The translations under genes were made by a program, and so were the position numbers. The notes under the pieces are model-generated. The model ran no database searches. It was not told the origin of the DNA and was given only the letters and a program-made list of their open reading frames with translations. Of a stretch of DNA of 49,718 bases, positions 1 through 8,075 are shown piece by piece. The DNA lies in assembly GCA_937883785.1 (NCBI GenBank), contig CALGDE010000097.1:1-49718 (forward strand), in the 5' to 3' direction. Source of the stretch: an uncultured cyanobacterium (GTDB taxonomy: Bacteria; Cyanobacteriota; Cyanobacteriia; CACIAM-69d). The stretch's first letter is position 1. The number at the start of each line of letters is the position of its first letter.

Positions 1-289
1 GATGCTGTAAGTCATGGCTAAAAAGGCTTTCACCTACTCTGTCACCCCGTCAGCCTAAATTGTTTGACCTAAGTCTTCTTCCTTGAGTGGATGCGTTGGG
101 GGATGAGGGACACGGAATTTTGCGTTGGTTTTGAAAAGGAGTCAAGAAAAAACTAGAAAGGGTCCGGATGAGTTCGGTCAGTGGCGTAAGAACGTAATGG
201 TAGATGCACCCTGACGATTAAGCCCCGCAGTTCTTTGAGCTGAGGGGCTTTTATTTTGCCTATTTTGGGATGCCCTTTTTGGGATGCCC
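1..289. other. left-edge non-coding stretch
   Basis: I see no convincing gene here. A short open stretch reads rightward to a TGA near position 213, but it has no good start and no family I recognise. The clearest element is the terminator at 220-257. A 13-base direct repeat, TTTTGGGATGCCC, occurs twice in tandem around 263-290, overlapping the 3' end of the leftward gene. The region may hold the 3' untranslated end of a rightward gene that lies outside the window. Confidence 0.4.
220..257 (+). terminator. rho-independent terminator
   Basis: AAGCCCC (220-226) pairs perfectly with GGGGCTT (244-250), with further CAG/CTG pairing inside the loop. It is followed by a T-rich tail, TTTTATTTT. The T-run lies on the + strand, so it would end rightward transcription entering from the left of the window. 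It may also act weakly on the leftward gene that ends at 290. Confidence 0.7.
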
Positions 290-1399
290 TCAAGGAGTCG
301 GCCAAGGAATATTGGAATCTTTGGCTAGGCGGCGGGATAGGTCGGCGGCCCCCCATAGGTTGATATGGCTGGGGTCGGCGAAGTAGTTGTCCCGTGTGGT
401 CCACAGGTCCAAATAGTCCCGCACCATCCACTGGGTTTGATTTTGTACGGAGCCGATAAACTGCCGAAATTGCTGTTCGTAGCGGCGACGGGCAGGGTCA
501 AGAAAGTCGCGGCTTAGGGGTAGGTTAATCAGTACTAGGGACGGCGCGTCGGGGTGGTTGGCAAGGGTTTGGGATAGGGTGGCGATCGCCCGTTGTTGCG
601 GTCCACTTTGCAGCACAAAGGGCACGTAGCTGCCGTCGTACTGTCCGGCAATTTTGGGCACGTCCTGGTAGTAGCGGGCAGGATTGAATTGGCGTTGGTC
701 CCGCAGAAAACCGTTAAAGGTTAGGTCGCTTCCGGGGAAAAAGCTAGCGCGGCTGGGGTCAGGATTTTGAAACGAAGACCACGGTGGGCGCCATCCTTGC
801 TGGAGTTTTTGATAGCCCGGTGAGGTGGCAATGCTTTGGAAAGTGCGATCCGGACGGGCGTTGTTAAAAGCGCGGGAGCCCTTTGCCCACAGGATAAGCG
901 GCGGCAGGGAGTCGCGCCCCAGCAAATCCCCCAGCAGCCAGTTCACCACCTGAGCTGTGGCTCCGTTAATGCCGAAATTGTACACCCGCAGTTTGCCTCG
1001 CCCCTGGCGATTCAGCTGGTGGGACAAAATATGGGGATCCAGCCCTTGAAGGGCGCGGGAACTGCCCACAATAAGCACATCAGGGGTGCCGAGGGTTTGG
1101 ACGTAGCGCCAATAATGTCGCAGTTGTTGGTTGAGGCGGGGGCTGCCAAAGTCGGGCCAATTAACGGAAGATGGCGCAGGTTGCTGGAAAGTTTGCGGGG
1201 AATTTTGTTGAGGAGTTTGGGCGGGCGATCGCCTTACCTCGTCAGCGGTAACATCGCTATCGGGAATCCACTGGGCGAGGCTTTGGATCGGACGTTGGGT
1301 GGCGATCGCTGATGTGGGACTCAGCACAGCCAGACTCAGTCCAGCAAATACGGCACGAAAAACGGATGTTTTCAAAACGTTGTTTAAACTGTGTGTCAA
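290..1399 (-). CDS. secreted SGNH-hydrolase-like (DUF1574-like) protein
   Basis: 369 residues. The N-terminus (about 10-33) is a hydrophobic signal peptide ending near SAIA, so the protein should be exported or periplasmic. A spacer rich in P, Q and S follows. The SGNH fold is suggested by GSSRALQGLDP near residues 112-122, in the position of the nucleophile block, and by DPSHIN near 342-347, which resembles the catalytic Asp-His pair. Related proteins (DUF1574, AlgX-like) are tied to O-acylation or de-acylation of polysaccharides, but no substrate can be read here. The start used is a TTG at 1399. A second TTG at 1375 would also keep the signal peptide. The gene is leftward and stands alone; the 5' side is 388 bases of non-coding DNA. 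The family call is good and the enzymatic role is inference. Confidence 0.72.
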   Translation of the reverse strand: MTHSLNNVLKTSVFRAVFAGLSLAVLSPTSAIATQRPIQSLAQWIPDSDVTADEVRRSPAQTPQQNSPQTFQQPAPSSVNWPDFGSPRLNQQLRHYWRYVQTLGTPDVLIVGSSRALQGLDPHILSHQLNRQGRGKLRVYNFGINGATAQVVNWLLGDLLGRDSLPPLILWAKGSRAFNNARPDRTFQSIATSPGYQKLQQGWRPPWSSFQNPDPSRASFFPGSDLTFNGFLRDQRQFNPARYYQDVPKIAGQYDGSYVPFVLQSGPQQRAIATLSQTLANHPDAPSLVLINLPLSRDFLDPARRRYEQQFRQFIGSVQNQTQWMVRDYLDLWTTRDNYFADPSHINLWGAADLSRRLAKDSNIPWPTP

Positions 1400-1787
1400 A
1401 AAAATGTGTGTTTAAAAAATGTGTGCCTAAAAGGACTTTTTAAAGCATGCCTTGCTTAGGAGCTGTCATCATTTAAATCTCAAATCCAATAATCACCAGG
1501 GTTTTAGCCCCTAATGTGCATTGTTTTGATAGGGCGTGGATTCCCTTGTGTAATACTTCTTTCGCTTAATTGATGACACGCTCTAATGCTCTCACAGGAC
1601 TTACCAGTCAGCCTTCGCTGCTTGGTCGCATGACTGCTAAGCCGAGTGACCATAAACCCAAAGTCGGTATTGGTAAAAGGTCGTGCCCCTAATCTTTTTT
1701 GTTTGCAAGAAGGGAATAGGGACACAGGATTTTGATGCCTAATTGAGCCTATGCCCTGGCACCTGATTTTTCCTTATATATTTTTCC
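1400..1787. other. intergenic region, no gene recognised
   Basis: 388 bases between two leftward genes. A 73-codon open frame at 1504-1725 (minus strand) resembles no family I know and is probably chance or repeat-derived. CAGGACTTACCAG near 1595 looks like one half of the terminal repeat seen at 12460 and 46418, but I find no partner nearby. The promoter of the SGNH-like gene should lie at 1400-1480. Confidence 0.4.
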
Positions 1788-2462
1788 CTACATATTCTCC
1801 GCAACAACCGACGGCCAATTCTCATCTGCCGCCGTAATAAAACCAGGAATATCTCGTTCCCAGCGTCGTTGGATATTTGCGTTGTAGTTCAGAAACAGCC
1901 GATTATTCACAATCTTCCAAGCCGTTGGGTCGATATCTGCTACGTAACCCTGTGCCGCTGCCCAGGCACAATGTCCGCCATATTGGGGTGCGTATTGTGT
2001 GGGATTCGCTGAGAACAGATCGCGATTTTCAGCACTGGCAAAATGCCACCGTACGCCGTTCCAACGATGGGAGAATTCCTTAGAGCCCTCCACTGGCTTA
2101 CCTTCGGTAAAGTAAGCCACCGGGTCCGTTCCTTGAATGGCGACCCCTGCTGCCGTGTTGATAAAACGCGCTACGGCATCATCAATGCCTTCCGTACTGG
2201 AACTCTTGGTTCTGTCTTCTTCCGCCGTTTCCACTGGGGCCGCCGCTGAATTCACCGCCGCTGAATTCGCCGTTTCTGAATTCGCTGCCTCTGGATTTAG
2301 GTTCGCCTCCACATTTGGGTCTACGGGGGCGTCCCCAGGGGCGATCGCCGCCCCATCAGATTTCGTGGAATTTGCTGTGCCCTGTCCAGGCTGTCCGCAA
2401 GCTCCCAGTAAGGCGGCCGTAAGCGCCACGGCCAATAGCGTTGTTTTCTTCAGGGAAATCAT
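1788..2462 (-). CDS. YHS-domain lipoprotein
   Basis: 224 residues from the ATG at 2462. Basic residues, a hydrophobic stretch and the lipobox LLGAC (Cys about residue 21) mark a lipoprotein, so it should be anchored on the outer face of the inner membrane or in the periplasm. Residues about 25-85 are low-complexity (A, S, E, N, P), a flexible tether. The C-terminal half is a YHS domain: GTDPVAYFTEGKPVEGS, then WHFASAENRDLFSANP and YAPQYGGHCAWA. YHS domains occur in metal-handling proteins, and free-standing ones with this layout are common in bacteria, but the ligand is unknown. I chose 2462 because it places the signal peptide at the N-terminus. An upstream ATG adding 10 residues is possible. 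It stands alone, leftward. Confidence 0.8.
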   Translation of the reverse strand: MISLKKTTLLAVALTAALLGACGQPGQGTANSTKSDGAAIAPGDAPVDPNVEANLNPEAANSETANSAAVNSAAAPVETAEEDRTKSSSTEGIDDAVARFINTAAGVAIQGTDPVAYFTEGKPVEGSKEFSHRWNGVRWHFASAENRDLFSANPTQYAPQYGGHCAWAAAQGYVADIDPTAWKIVNNRLFLNYNANIQRRWERDIPGFITAADENWPSVVAENM

Positions 2463-2591
2463 AGGGATGGATGATGTTTTGTTGCCCACCATTTGAGTAT
2501 GGCAAATACACCAACTGGTCGGACAAACTAACCGAACCACATCCCCCACTGAAGCGATCAAACAGTTATCAAAGAACCTAGAGCTAACGCC

Positions 2592-3065
2592 TTAACCAAT
2601 CCAGCGTTCTAGCAGCCAGCCAATAACCACCCCCAGTCCCCCAAAGCGCACTGCTTGCCAAAACACTTCGTTAAATCCCGACTCGGCAAATAGGCGACTT
2701 TCCATGGCTAAATCCAGTTCAGCGATGTTCTCCTGCAAAGCTTTTAACTGGTTAGTCAACTGCTGGCGAACGGCTTTATTTTTTGCGAGATCGCGGTCGG
2801 GGCGCACAATATCAACTTGATTGCCCAACGCCTTCCGTTTTTGGCGATCGCGAATCACCTGGGCATGGCGATCGCGAATTTGGGACAGTTCCTGCTCCGC
2901 TTCCTCTAGTTCACCGCCAAACTGTGCCAAAAATTCATCCAGTTCCCCAAGTTCAGCCTTTTCCTCTGCCACAGCCTGTTCTAAACTTTCGCTCGCGATT
3001 TTGCCCCCACAACCTAACCTAAAATTGCCTAATATTAAGACAACTTTTCGCTGATCCCAACCCAT
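2592..3065 (-). CDS. coiled-coil protein with C-terminal membrane anchor
   Basis: 157 residues. From about residue 25 to 125 the sequence is charged and heptad-like (repeated E, L, Q, R), typical of a coiled coil. The last 25 residues (AVRFGGLGVVIGWLLERWIG) form one hydrophobic tail segment, so it is probably a tail-anchored inner-membrane or thylakoid protein. I recognise no named family. The start is uncertain: ATG at 3065 and ATG at 3086 are in frame, and a TTG lies at 3104. All of them touch the divergent DUF6439 gene, whose ATG is at 3064, so the two start codons share the tetramer CATG. The coding call rests on the amphipathic pattern and the downstream tail segment. Confidence 0.55.
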   Translation of the reverse strand: MGWDQRKVVLILGNFRLGCGGKIASESLEQAVAEEKAELGELDEFLAQFGGELEEAEQELSQIRDRHAQVIRDRQKRKALGNQVDIVRPDRDLAKNKAVRQQLTNQLKALQENIAELDLAMESRLFAESGFNEVFWQAVRFGGLGVVIGWLLERWIG

Positions 3066-3399
3066 GCCCCAGTCCCAAAAGTCCATGCCGCTGGTGCCCT
3101 TCAATCCAGTGGCTCAAAATCCCCTAGAGTCTAAGCAATGCAAAGATCTGACCAACCATGAACTGGCGCAGGTGCTAGCGGCGCGGCTGTCGCTAACGGA
3201 TGATCGCTGGCACCAAAAGAAAGGCGATCGCGCCATTCGCGCCCCGGAGCAAGCCGCCGCCGCCTTGGTGTATCTGCTAAATGAAACCCATCCCGACAAA
3301 AAAGCAGCCCAGGCTGAAGCCTTGGACCACCTCAATCAAGCCGTTGGCTGGCTGGACCGCTCGTTAAAAGCGCCTCGCTGTCCTGATCACGGACATTAG
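3064..3399 (+). CDS. DUF6439 family protein
   Basis: 111 residues. The conserved core begins near residue 28 (LTNHELAQVLAARL). It continues through the DRWHQKK and APEQAAAALVYLL blocks to a C-terminal stretch with GWLDRSLKAP and CPDHGH. I recognise this as the small cyanobacterial DUF6439 family; no function is known. The protein looks soluble and helical, with a Cys and His tail. The first 25 residues are not conserved in my recollection, so ATG 3085 is an alternative start. The gene is divergent from, and overlaps by two bases, the coiled-coil gene on the left. It converges on the anti-sigma gene on the right, where a shared hairpin separates them. Confidence 0.7.
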   Translation: MPQSQKSMPLVPFNPVAQNPLESKQCKDLTNHELAQVLAARLSLTDDRWHQKKGDRAIRAPEQAAAALVYLLNETHPDKKAAQAEALDHLNQAVGWLDRSLKAPRCPDHGH

Positions 3400-3410
3400 G
3401 GAGGCGCTTT
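3367..3410. terminator. shared hairpin between convergent genes
   Basis: AAAGCGCCTC (3367-3376) pairs perfectly with GAGGCGCTTT (3401-3410). An inner stem pairs TGTCC (3379-3383) with GGACA (3391-3395). The hairpin spans the stop codon of the rightward DUF6439 gene and that of the leftward anti-sigma gene. It could therefore end transcription in both directions, although neither strand has a long T-run after the stem. Confidence 0.6.
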
Positions 3411-4098
3411 AGCTATTGGGCTTTCCAGAATTAGAGGGCTTGGAATTAGGAAATTCCTTGGCAATCTCTGACGATTCAGAATTGTCAGAGATTGAAGCCC
3501 TAGAAAACTTGGAATCGGGAACATTAAAGAGGACTTCGTATTGCGATCGCAGCCGGTCCGCAAGGGATCCCCAGTGGGTCGCCGCCGTCGCCAAAATCGG
3601 CTTGATGCCCCAGACAGAGTCCACATTCACATGCTTGTAAAGATGCAGTTCGCGACCACAATCGCTCCAAGCTACCTGGTCAAACACATGGTGCAAAATA
3701 AATAGCCCACGCCCGCATGCGGAGTCGCAAATGGGCAGCGCTGCCGGGTTGTCCTCGTTAAAGATTAAATCGCTAGAATCCTCAGGATTATCTAGCTCGA
3801 AGGCGGGCACTTCATCGCAGGTGACCGGCGGATTAAATCCATGCCCCTGGTCGCACACAACCCACCAATAATGCTTACCTGCATGGGCGTGGCGCACCAC
3901 CACCCGCTTGCTGGGATCCAAGGAATTACCGTGCTTCGCTGCGTTGACTAGCGCTTCCTGTAGCCCTAGTCTCACTTCATCACTGTGGTCTCCCGGTAAG
4001 TTTGCCACTAGCAGGTCCACCACCGGATGGAGATGTAGCGTGGAAGCAAAGCTAAGCTTCTGCCACTTTCGCCGGGGAGGGCGCGTTTGAGTGATCAT
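3409..4098 (-). CDS. RsbW-type anti-sigma regulatory kinase
   Basis: 229 residues. This is a GHKL-type ATPase of the anti-sigma (HATPase_c_2) class. The N-box is EALVNAAKHGN, the G1-like box is CDQGHGFNP, and the G2-like box is GRGLFILHHVFDQV. Such proteins bind a sigma factor or phosphorylate an STAS anti-anti-sigma partner; no partner is encoded nearby. After the domain (about residue 150) comes a region without known motifs. The last 40 residues are a Ser/Asn/Glu-rich tail (SDNSESSE) whose DNA forms a perfect hairpin (3462-3494). The start at 4098 is supported by a GAGGA ribosome-binding site about six bases upstream; an upstream ATG at 4125 lacks one. The protein should be cytosolic. The gene is leftward with its own 348-base upstream region. 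Confidence 0.82.
   Translation of the reverse strand: MITQTRPPRRKWQKLSFASTLHLHPVVDLLVANLPGDHSDEVRLGLQEALVNAAKHGNSLDPSKRVVVRHAHAGKHYWWVVCDQGHGFNPPVTCDEVPAFELDNPEDSSDLIFNEDNPAALPICDSACGRGLFILHHVFDQVAWSDCGRELHLYKHVNVDSVWGIKPILATAATHWGSLADRLRSQYEVLFNVPDSKFSRASISDNSESSEIAKEFPNSKPSNSGKPNS
3462..3494. repeat. perfect 11-bp inverted repeat inside a coding tail
   Basis: CAATCTCTGAC (3462-3472) and GTCAGAGATTG (3484-3494) are exact inverted copies around an 11-base loop. They lie within the C-terminal Ser-rich tail of the anti-sigma gene. A second smaller inverted repeat, GGAATT/AATTCC, lies at 3442-3457. Confidence 0.75.
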
Positions 4099-4446
4099 AA
4101 AAATCCTCAGAGCTTTCGCTGACATCGTTAAACGCCTTTAGCCTCAACTAAAAACGCGTACGAACTTACGGAAATCGCAATAAAAAATTTAGCGGGGAAT
4201 TTGATACGTTTTAAACCTGTTCAATTTTGCTGGATTTCAATCAATTACCGCTCCTTTGAAACAATCAAATCGAGATAATTAAATTGAAATAATCAAACAG
4301 GAATCAACAAGGTATTTCCATCACTTTTCATTATCCATTGTATCCGCTTCACCAGGAAATTTACAGGGGCGATCGCCTCCAGGGCATTTACGGCGACTTT
4401 ATTGGGGAATAGGGCAAGAATATGGAGACAGAAGAGCAGAAAATCT
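4099..4446. other. AT-rich intergenic region upstream of the anti-sigma gene
   Basis: 348 bases between the GH57 stop (4447) and the anti-sigma start (4098), both leftward. It should hold the anti-sigma promoter and any terminator of the GH57 gene. It is AT-rich around 4180-4310, with the AATCAAA motif repeated loosely. There is one HIP1 octamer near 4368. I see no gene or clear hairpin. Confidence 0.45.
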
Positions 4447-6780
4447 TTAGGGACGCTGAAGGGAGATTAACCGGTTATCAGGCAAAAATCCTTGATATTT
4501 TCCCTGCTCTGCGGTGATAACAACGAGCTCTAAATGGCTATCTGGCTCCACCGGCAGCTCTTCCCAGGGCACCGCCATCTCCAAGCACTTATCAAACTTT
4601 CCTTGACTTTGGGTTTCTCGCCCTTCCCACTGTCCGTAGTCAATGGCGTACTGGGACCAAACAGTGCCATTAGTAAGATTAATGGCTACCTGGTCGCGGA
4701 ATTGATAAGAACCGGGACCCTCTTCGGGCAGGGAACCGAGGGGGGGCGGACTGTTGTAAATGGAACGGTCGGGGTAGTACCACAGCAGATGAATCTCTGA
4801 AGGGCAGTCTTTCCCTGGCTCGACGCCAGTTTTGAAATCTAGGCGAATGTAGAAGTTGAGATGGTCCACGCCATACCACAGGCGCTGGATGGCGCTGGCT
4901 TGGTGCATGGTTCCCCGGGAGCCGCCCACCTCAATACGTCCGGCGTGGTCCCAATCCTGCTCGTCGCCCCGACCGTTAATAAAGGGGTGGATAAAGCTGG
5001 TGGGAGCGCGGTCGCCCGGCGCATTGTGGTCTTCAACGGGATCTAACAGCACATCAGGGATGGGCTCATCTAGCGCCGTGTATAGGGCCGCTAAATGCTC
5101 CCGAAAAAGCTGGTCAAACATGGCGTCTTGGTTAGACGAATGTCCCGCGCCAAACCACCAAAACCAGTCAGAGCCTTCAGCAGCATAAAGCGCCTCCCAA
5201 GCTTCCGGGTTAGCTTTCTCTGTGGCTTCGGGATGCTTGGCTAATGTGGCGCGGGCATCGGTGAGTAAATCCCAGGCGCGGTTTTTCGCCGGGTCGCCAA
5301 TCCAAGTCGTAAAGGATCCATCCACCCAGGATCCGCTGTGGAGGGAGTCTGCGGGCAGGGTTTCGGTGGGTGGGAATTTGTTCAGAAACTCACCGACGGT
5401 TACCAGACGAATATCGTCGCGATCGCTCAACCGTGAATATAGGTTTTCCAAAAACGGCTTGCCGTCTTCGGGATAATATTCCCAGCAGTTTTCCCCATCC
5501 AGGGCGATCGTCACGAGCCACGGTTCATCTAAAGAATGACCGGTAAACTCTGGCTCATCGGAGGAGGATTCGGAATTATCGTCCACTGCTGGCGCTGGGG
5601 CTAGCGATCGCCCAATGGCATCCAGGTGACCAATCAAATCCTCCGCCGCGTCAATGGGATCCATATTGCCGTAGGTGAATCCAATCAAGTCCGATAGGCG
5701 ATGGTCACGGAAGACGATGGACAAATCTCCCGCATCCGTCTCTAGGCGGTAGGGGCGGTAAAGCAACTGCGGCTCCTGGATATTGCCGTAGCCGTCCCGG
5801 TGGAAAAAGTGCTCCACGGTCCAGCCTAAGGTAGCTTCATCGGTGCAAAGCCACTTAAAGCCAGCCTCCGCCACCGGCTTCAGCATCGCCGGGCTAACAG
5901 ACTGCTCCGACGGCCACAAACCCACAGGCTCTTTGCCGAAGCGATCGCGGTACATCTCCACCGCCTTATCCAAATGGCGAGGAATATCTTCGGGATAGCT
6001 AAACTGCTGCTCTGGCAGATCCATCTGCGGCACAGCCACACGACCCGCATCGGTATCTGCCAACAGGGGCAAAATCGGATGGGTGTAGGGGGTGGTGATC
6101 ACCTCGAGCTGCCCGGCATCCTGCATTTTTTTGTGTTGGGGCAGGATGCGTGCCAGAATTTGCCGCTGTTTTTCCCAGATTTCCTGGCGATCGCTTAATG
6201 AAAATCCCCGATCCTGCTCCAACCACGCAGCAATCTCCGGGTCATCCCAAAACAGCGGATCAATCCACGCTAGGTTATGCCACGCCAGCAAATCACCAAA
6301 TTCACCATCACCCCAATTGTCCAAACACCAGCCTATTCCTTTGTCCTGGCGTTGTTCGTATAGCTCCTTATAGCGAGGATGAGGATCCACCAGGGTGTGA
6401 TGGTTGCCGTCGAAAAAGTGTTCAACAATAAATCGCTTCTCTTCAACGCCTAGCTCTTTTGTGTCAGTCAAGCTCAGCGCCAGGTACGGGTCCATCGCCC
6501 GCCCTTCGATATAGTCCTCAAGCTGTAAAATCAGCGATGGCACCAGGTTCACCGTCTGGTGCAGCTTGGGGTAGTCCGCCAAAATTTGCACTAAGTCCAA
6601 ATAATCTTTAGTGCCATGGAGGCGCACCCAGGGCAGACGGTAATTGCAATTTTCCGGGCTGGTGGGGCTGGGACGATCACCATTCCCGTCCGTCGCGGGA
6701 GCAGGGTTTAAATTGCCTCGGCTTTTGTAAAGGGGCTGATGTTGATGCCAAATAATGGCCACATACAACGGGTGGGTCAT
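4447..6780 (-). CDS. glycoside hydrolase family 57 protein
   Basis: 777 residues from ATG 6780. GH57 enzymes act on alpha-glucans (amylase, amylopullulanase or branching activities) by a retaining mechanism. The family blocks appear in order: HQHQP at residues 14-18, GQLEVITTPYTHPILPL, LWPSEQSVSP with the expected Glu nucleophile, FRDHRLSDLIGF, and DGENCWEYYP. The C-terminal 180 residues look like a beta-rich carbohydrate-binding extension. There is no signal peptide, so a cytosolic role in glycogen turnover is likely. I chose 6780 because members begin just before the HQHQP block; 6801 would add seven residues. GlgB lies 30 kb away and the two are not linked. The exact activity cannot be read from sequence alone. 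Confidence 0.88.
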   Translation of the reverse strand: MTHPLYVAIIWHQHQPLYKSRGNLNPAPATDGNGDRPSPTSPENCNYRLPWVRLHGTKDYLDLVQILADYPKLHQTVNLVPSLILQLEDYIEGRAMDPYLALSLTDTKELGVEEKRFIVEHFFDGNHHTLVDPHPRYKELYEQRQDKGIGWCLDNWGDGEFGDLLAWHNLAWIDPLFWDDPEIAAWLEQDRGFSLSDRQEIWEKQRQILARILPQHKKMQDAGQLEVITTPYTHPILPLLADTDAGRVAVPQMDLPEQQFSYPEDIPRHLDKAVEMYRDRFGKEPVGLWPSEQSVSPAMLKPVAEAGFKWLCTDEATLGWTVEHFFHRDGYGNIQEPQLLYRPYRLETDAGDLSIVFRDHRLSDLIGFTYGNMDPIDAAEDLIGHLDAIGRSLAPAPAVDDNSESSSDEPEFTGHSLDEPWLVTIALDGENCWEYYPEDGKPFLENLYSRLSDRDDIRLVTVGEFLNKFPPTETLPADSLHSGSWVDGSFTTWIGDPAKNRAWDLLTDARATLAKHPEATEKANPEAWEALYAAEGSDWFWWFGAGHSSNQDAMFDQLFREHLAALYTALDEPIPDVLLDPVEDHNAPGDRAPTSFIHPFINGRGDEQDWDHAGRIEVGGSRGTMHQASAIQRLWYGVDHLNFYIRLDFKTGVEPGKDCPSEIHLLWYYPDRSIYNSPPPLGSLPEEGPGSYQFRDQVAINLTNGTVWSQYAIDYGQWEGRETQSQGKFDKCLEMAVPWEELPVEPDSHLELVVITAEQGKYQGFLPDNRLISLQRP

Positions 6781-6869
6781 AGGATCGCCAACAAGAAACA
6801 CAACTACGGTTGCTGGCTAGGGGGCTCTCGCTCTTCTAAAAGCTTTTCAACTGCACCCTGATCGTGTGT

Positions 6870-6914
6870 GCCAAAAAGCCCAACAACCGCCAGTTATATT
6901 TTGGCTTTTTAGGC
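6870..6914 (-). terminator. probable terminator of the DUF3386 gene
   Basis: Read leftward, GCC-T-AAAAAGCC pairs with GGCTTTTT-GGC across a loop of about 20 bases. The U-rich side is on the transcript of the leftward gene that ends at 6909, and the stem includes its stop codon. The tail after the stem is not U-rich, so confidence is moderate. Confidence 0.5.
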
Positions 6915-7550
6915 AACGGTCACGTCGGAAAACGTCAGTTCCGTTACGGTTTCCTCACCGTTTTCTTTCACTCGCAACGTTTGGTGAACCATCAGGTAAT
7001 AATCCCCAACTTTTTCATAGGAATCTTCATAGGTGATTTCCTTGATTAGGTCACCGGAGTCTTTCTTGTAAAAAGCAGCGTCGGTGATGGTAGGCACGTA
7101 ACCGGAGCCGGTGTTCAGGGTTTTACGGGTGTCAATTTCGAAACGCATGGGACCGACGGCGCGGCTGACGTGGCAGATTTCTCCGTTGCGCACCTTGTAG
7201 CCGGAGCCCATGGACTTGCCGGATACTTTGATTTCCACGGCACCGGAGTCGTCAGTGTCGCCGAGGGCAAATTGGTTTTCGCTGTGGACTTTCTCGAAGG
7301 TGGAACTACGGCGGTGGGTGACAATATCTCGCAGTTGGATTTCTAGGGTTTTTGCCACCTCTGGATTTTCAACGCCTTCGACGCTGGTGGAGAAATCTGG
7401 GGCGATCGCCACTTTGCCGTTAAAGACTTCATCTCCCTGGCGCAGCTCGATATTGGCGCTGTAGCCGGGGAAATTGTCGCCCCAGGTGTAGCGATTTTCA
7501 AAGGCGGCGCGGAATAGGGCGCGGGCGTCGGTTTGAACGGTGGTTGTCAT
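6909..7550 (-). CDS. DUF3386 family protein
   Basis: 213 residues. I recognise the N-terminal block RALFRAAFENRYTWGDNFPGYSA as DUF3386, a family found mainly in cyanobacteria and plastid-bearing lineages. The protein looks beta-rich and soluble, with no signal peptide and no membrane segment. No catalytic motif stands out and no function is established to my knowledge. It starts at a clean ATG (7550). It is leftward, downstream of nfu, with 126 bases and two hairpins between them, so the two may be transcribed together or separately. Confidence 0.8.
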   Translation of the reverse strand: MTTTVQTDARALFRAAFENRYTWGDNFPGYSANIELRQGDEVFNGKVAIAPDFSTSVEGVENPEVAKTLEIQLRDIVTHRRSSTFEKVHSENQFALGDTDDSGAVEIKVSGKSMGSGYKVRNGEICHVSRAVGPMRFEIDTRKTLNTGSGYVPTITDAAFYKKDSGDLIKEITYEDSYEKVGDYYLMVHQTLRVKENGEETVTELTFSDVTVA

Positions 7551-7606
7551 GGTTTTTTCGCGACAGTTACATCTAAAGTCTCAAGCTGTGCTGTGGAGAT
7601 ACGGCT

Positions 7607-7654
7607 CAGGGGCGCTGCCCCTGAAACCTTGCTTAAGGGACAGTGCCCCTCAAG
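7607..7654. repeat. double stem-loop between nfu and the DUF3386 gene
   Basis: CAGGGGC-GCT-GCCCCTG (7607-7623) is a perfect 7-bp hairpin. CTTAAGGGAC-AGT-GCCCCTCAAG (about 7632-7654) is a second stem with two mismatches. Neither has a T-run on either strand. They may be a small dispersed repeat, or they may stabilise or attenuate the leftward transcript after nfu. Confidence 0.6.
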
Positions 7655-7676
7655 AATCCCTAAGGTGGGGAGTCTT

Positions 7677-7916
7677 TTACACCACCTGTTCTACTTCAGC
7701 TACTTCGGGGATAAATTCTTTAAGGCGGCGCTCAATACCCATTTTTAGGGTCATGGTGGAGCTGGGGCAGGATCCGCAGGCTCCTTCAAGACGTAGCTTA
7801 ACGATGGGTCCGTCAATTTCCACGAGGCTTACGTTGCCGCCGTCTGCCATGAGGTAAGGGCGAAGTTCTTCCAGCACGTTCTCAACGTTTTCGCTAGTCA
7901 AAGGAAGGGTAGACAT
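7677..7916 (-). CDS. nfu: Nfu-type iron-sulfur scaffold protein
   Basis: 79 residues, the usual length of free-standing cyanobacterial Nfu. It matches the NifU C-terminal domain throughout: [18 protein letters not shown], then the cluster-binding CxxC in [18 protein letters not shown] (Cys47 and Cys50). Nfu dimers assemble a [4Fe-4S] cluster on these cysteines and pass it to client proteins, notably photosystem I in cyanobacteria. It is cytosolic. It is leftward, with a 160-base gap to the divergent VOC gene that should contain both promoters. The call is firm. Confidence 0.93.
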   Translation of the reverse strand: MSTLPLTSENVENVLEELRPYLMADGGNVSLVEIDGPIVKLRLEGACGSCPSSTMTLKMGIERRLKEFIPEVAEVEQVV

Positions 7917-8075
7917 AACAAAAGGGGCGTCGTTAGCCCTGGGTAAACGTTTGCTTGATCCAATAGCTTTCAGTGTAGCGCTGGGCTTGACCGGGCGATC
8001 GCCCCATCCAGGTAGGGATTTCCACGACTGATGCCTGGGCTAAATTAAGAGCGCCCTTCACCCATCGCGCCACCC

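Noticed and set aside
153-431. Leftward open frame of 92 codons crossing the left terminator
   Set aside because: It overlaps the 3' end of the SGNH-like gene in another frame, includes a terminator hairpin and has no recognisable family.
836-1312. Long rightward open frame inside the SGNH-like gene
   Set aside because: It is antisense to a well-supported coding region with signal peptide and catalytic blocks, and its product has no family features.
1590-1610. CAGGACTTACCAG resembling the MITE-like terminal repeat
   Set aside because: Only one end is present and no inverted partner was found within a few hundred bases.
1504-1725. 73-codon leftward open frame in the intergenic region
   Set aside because: No good start context, no family match and no recognisable fold; possibly repeat-derived.
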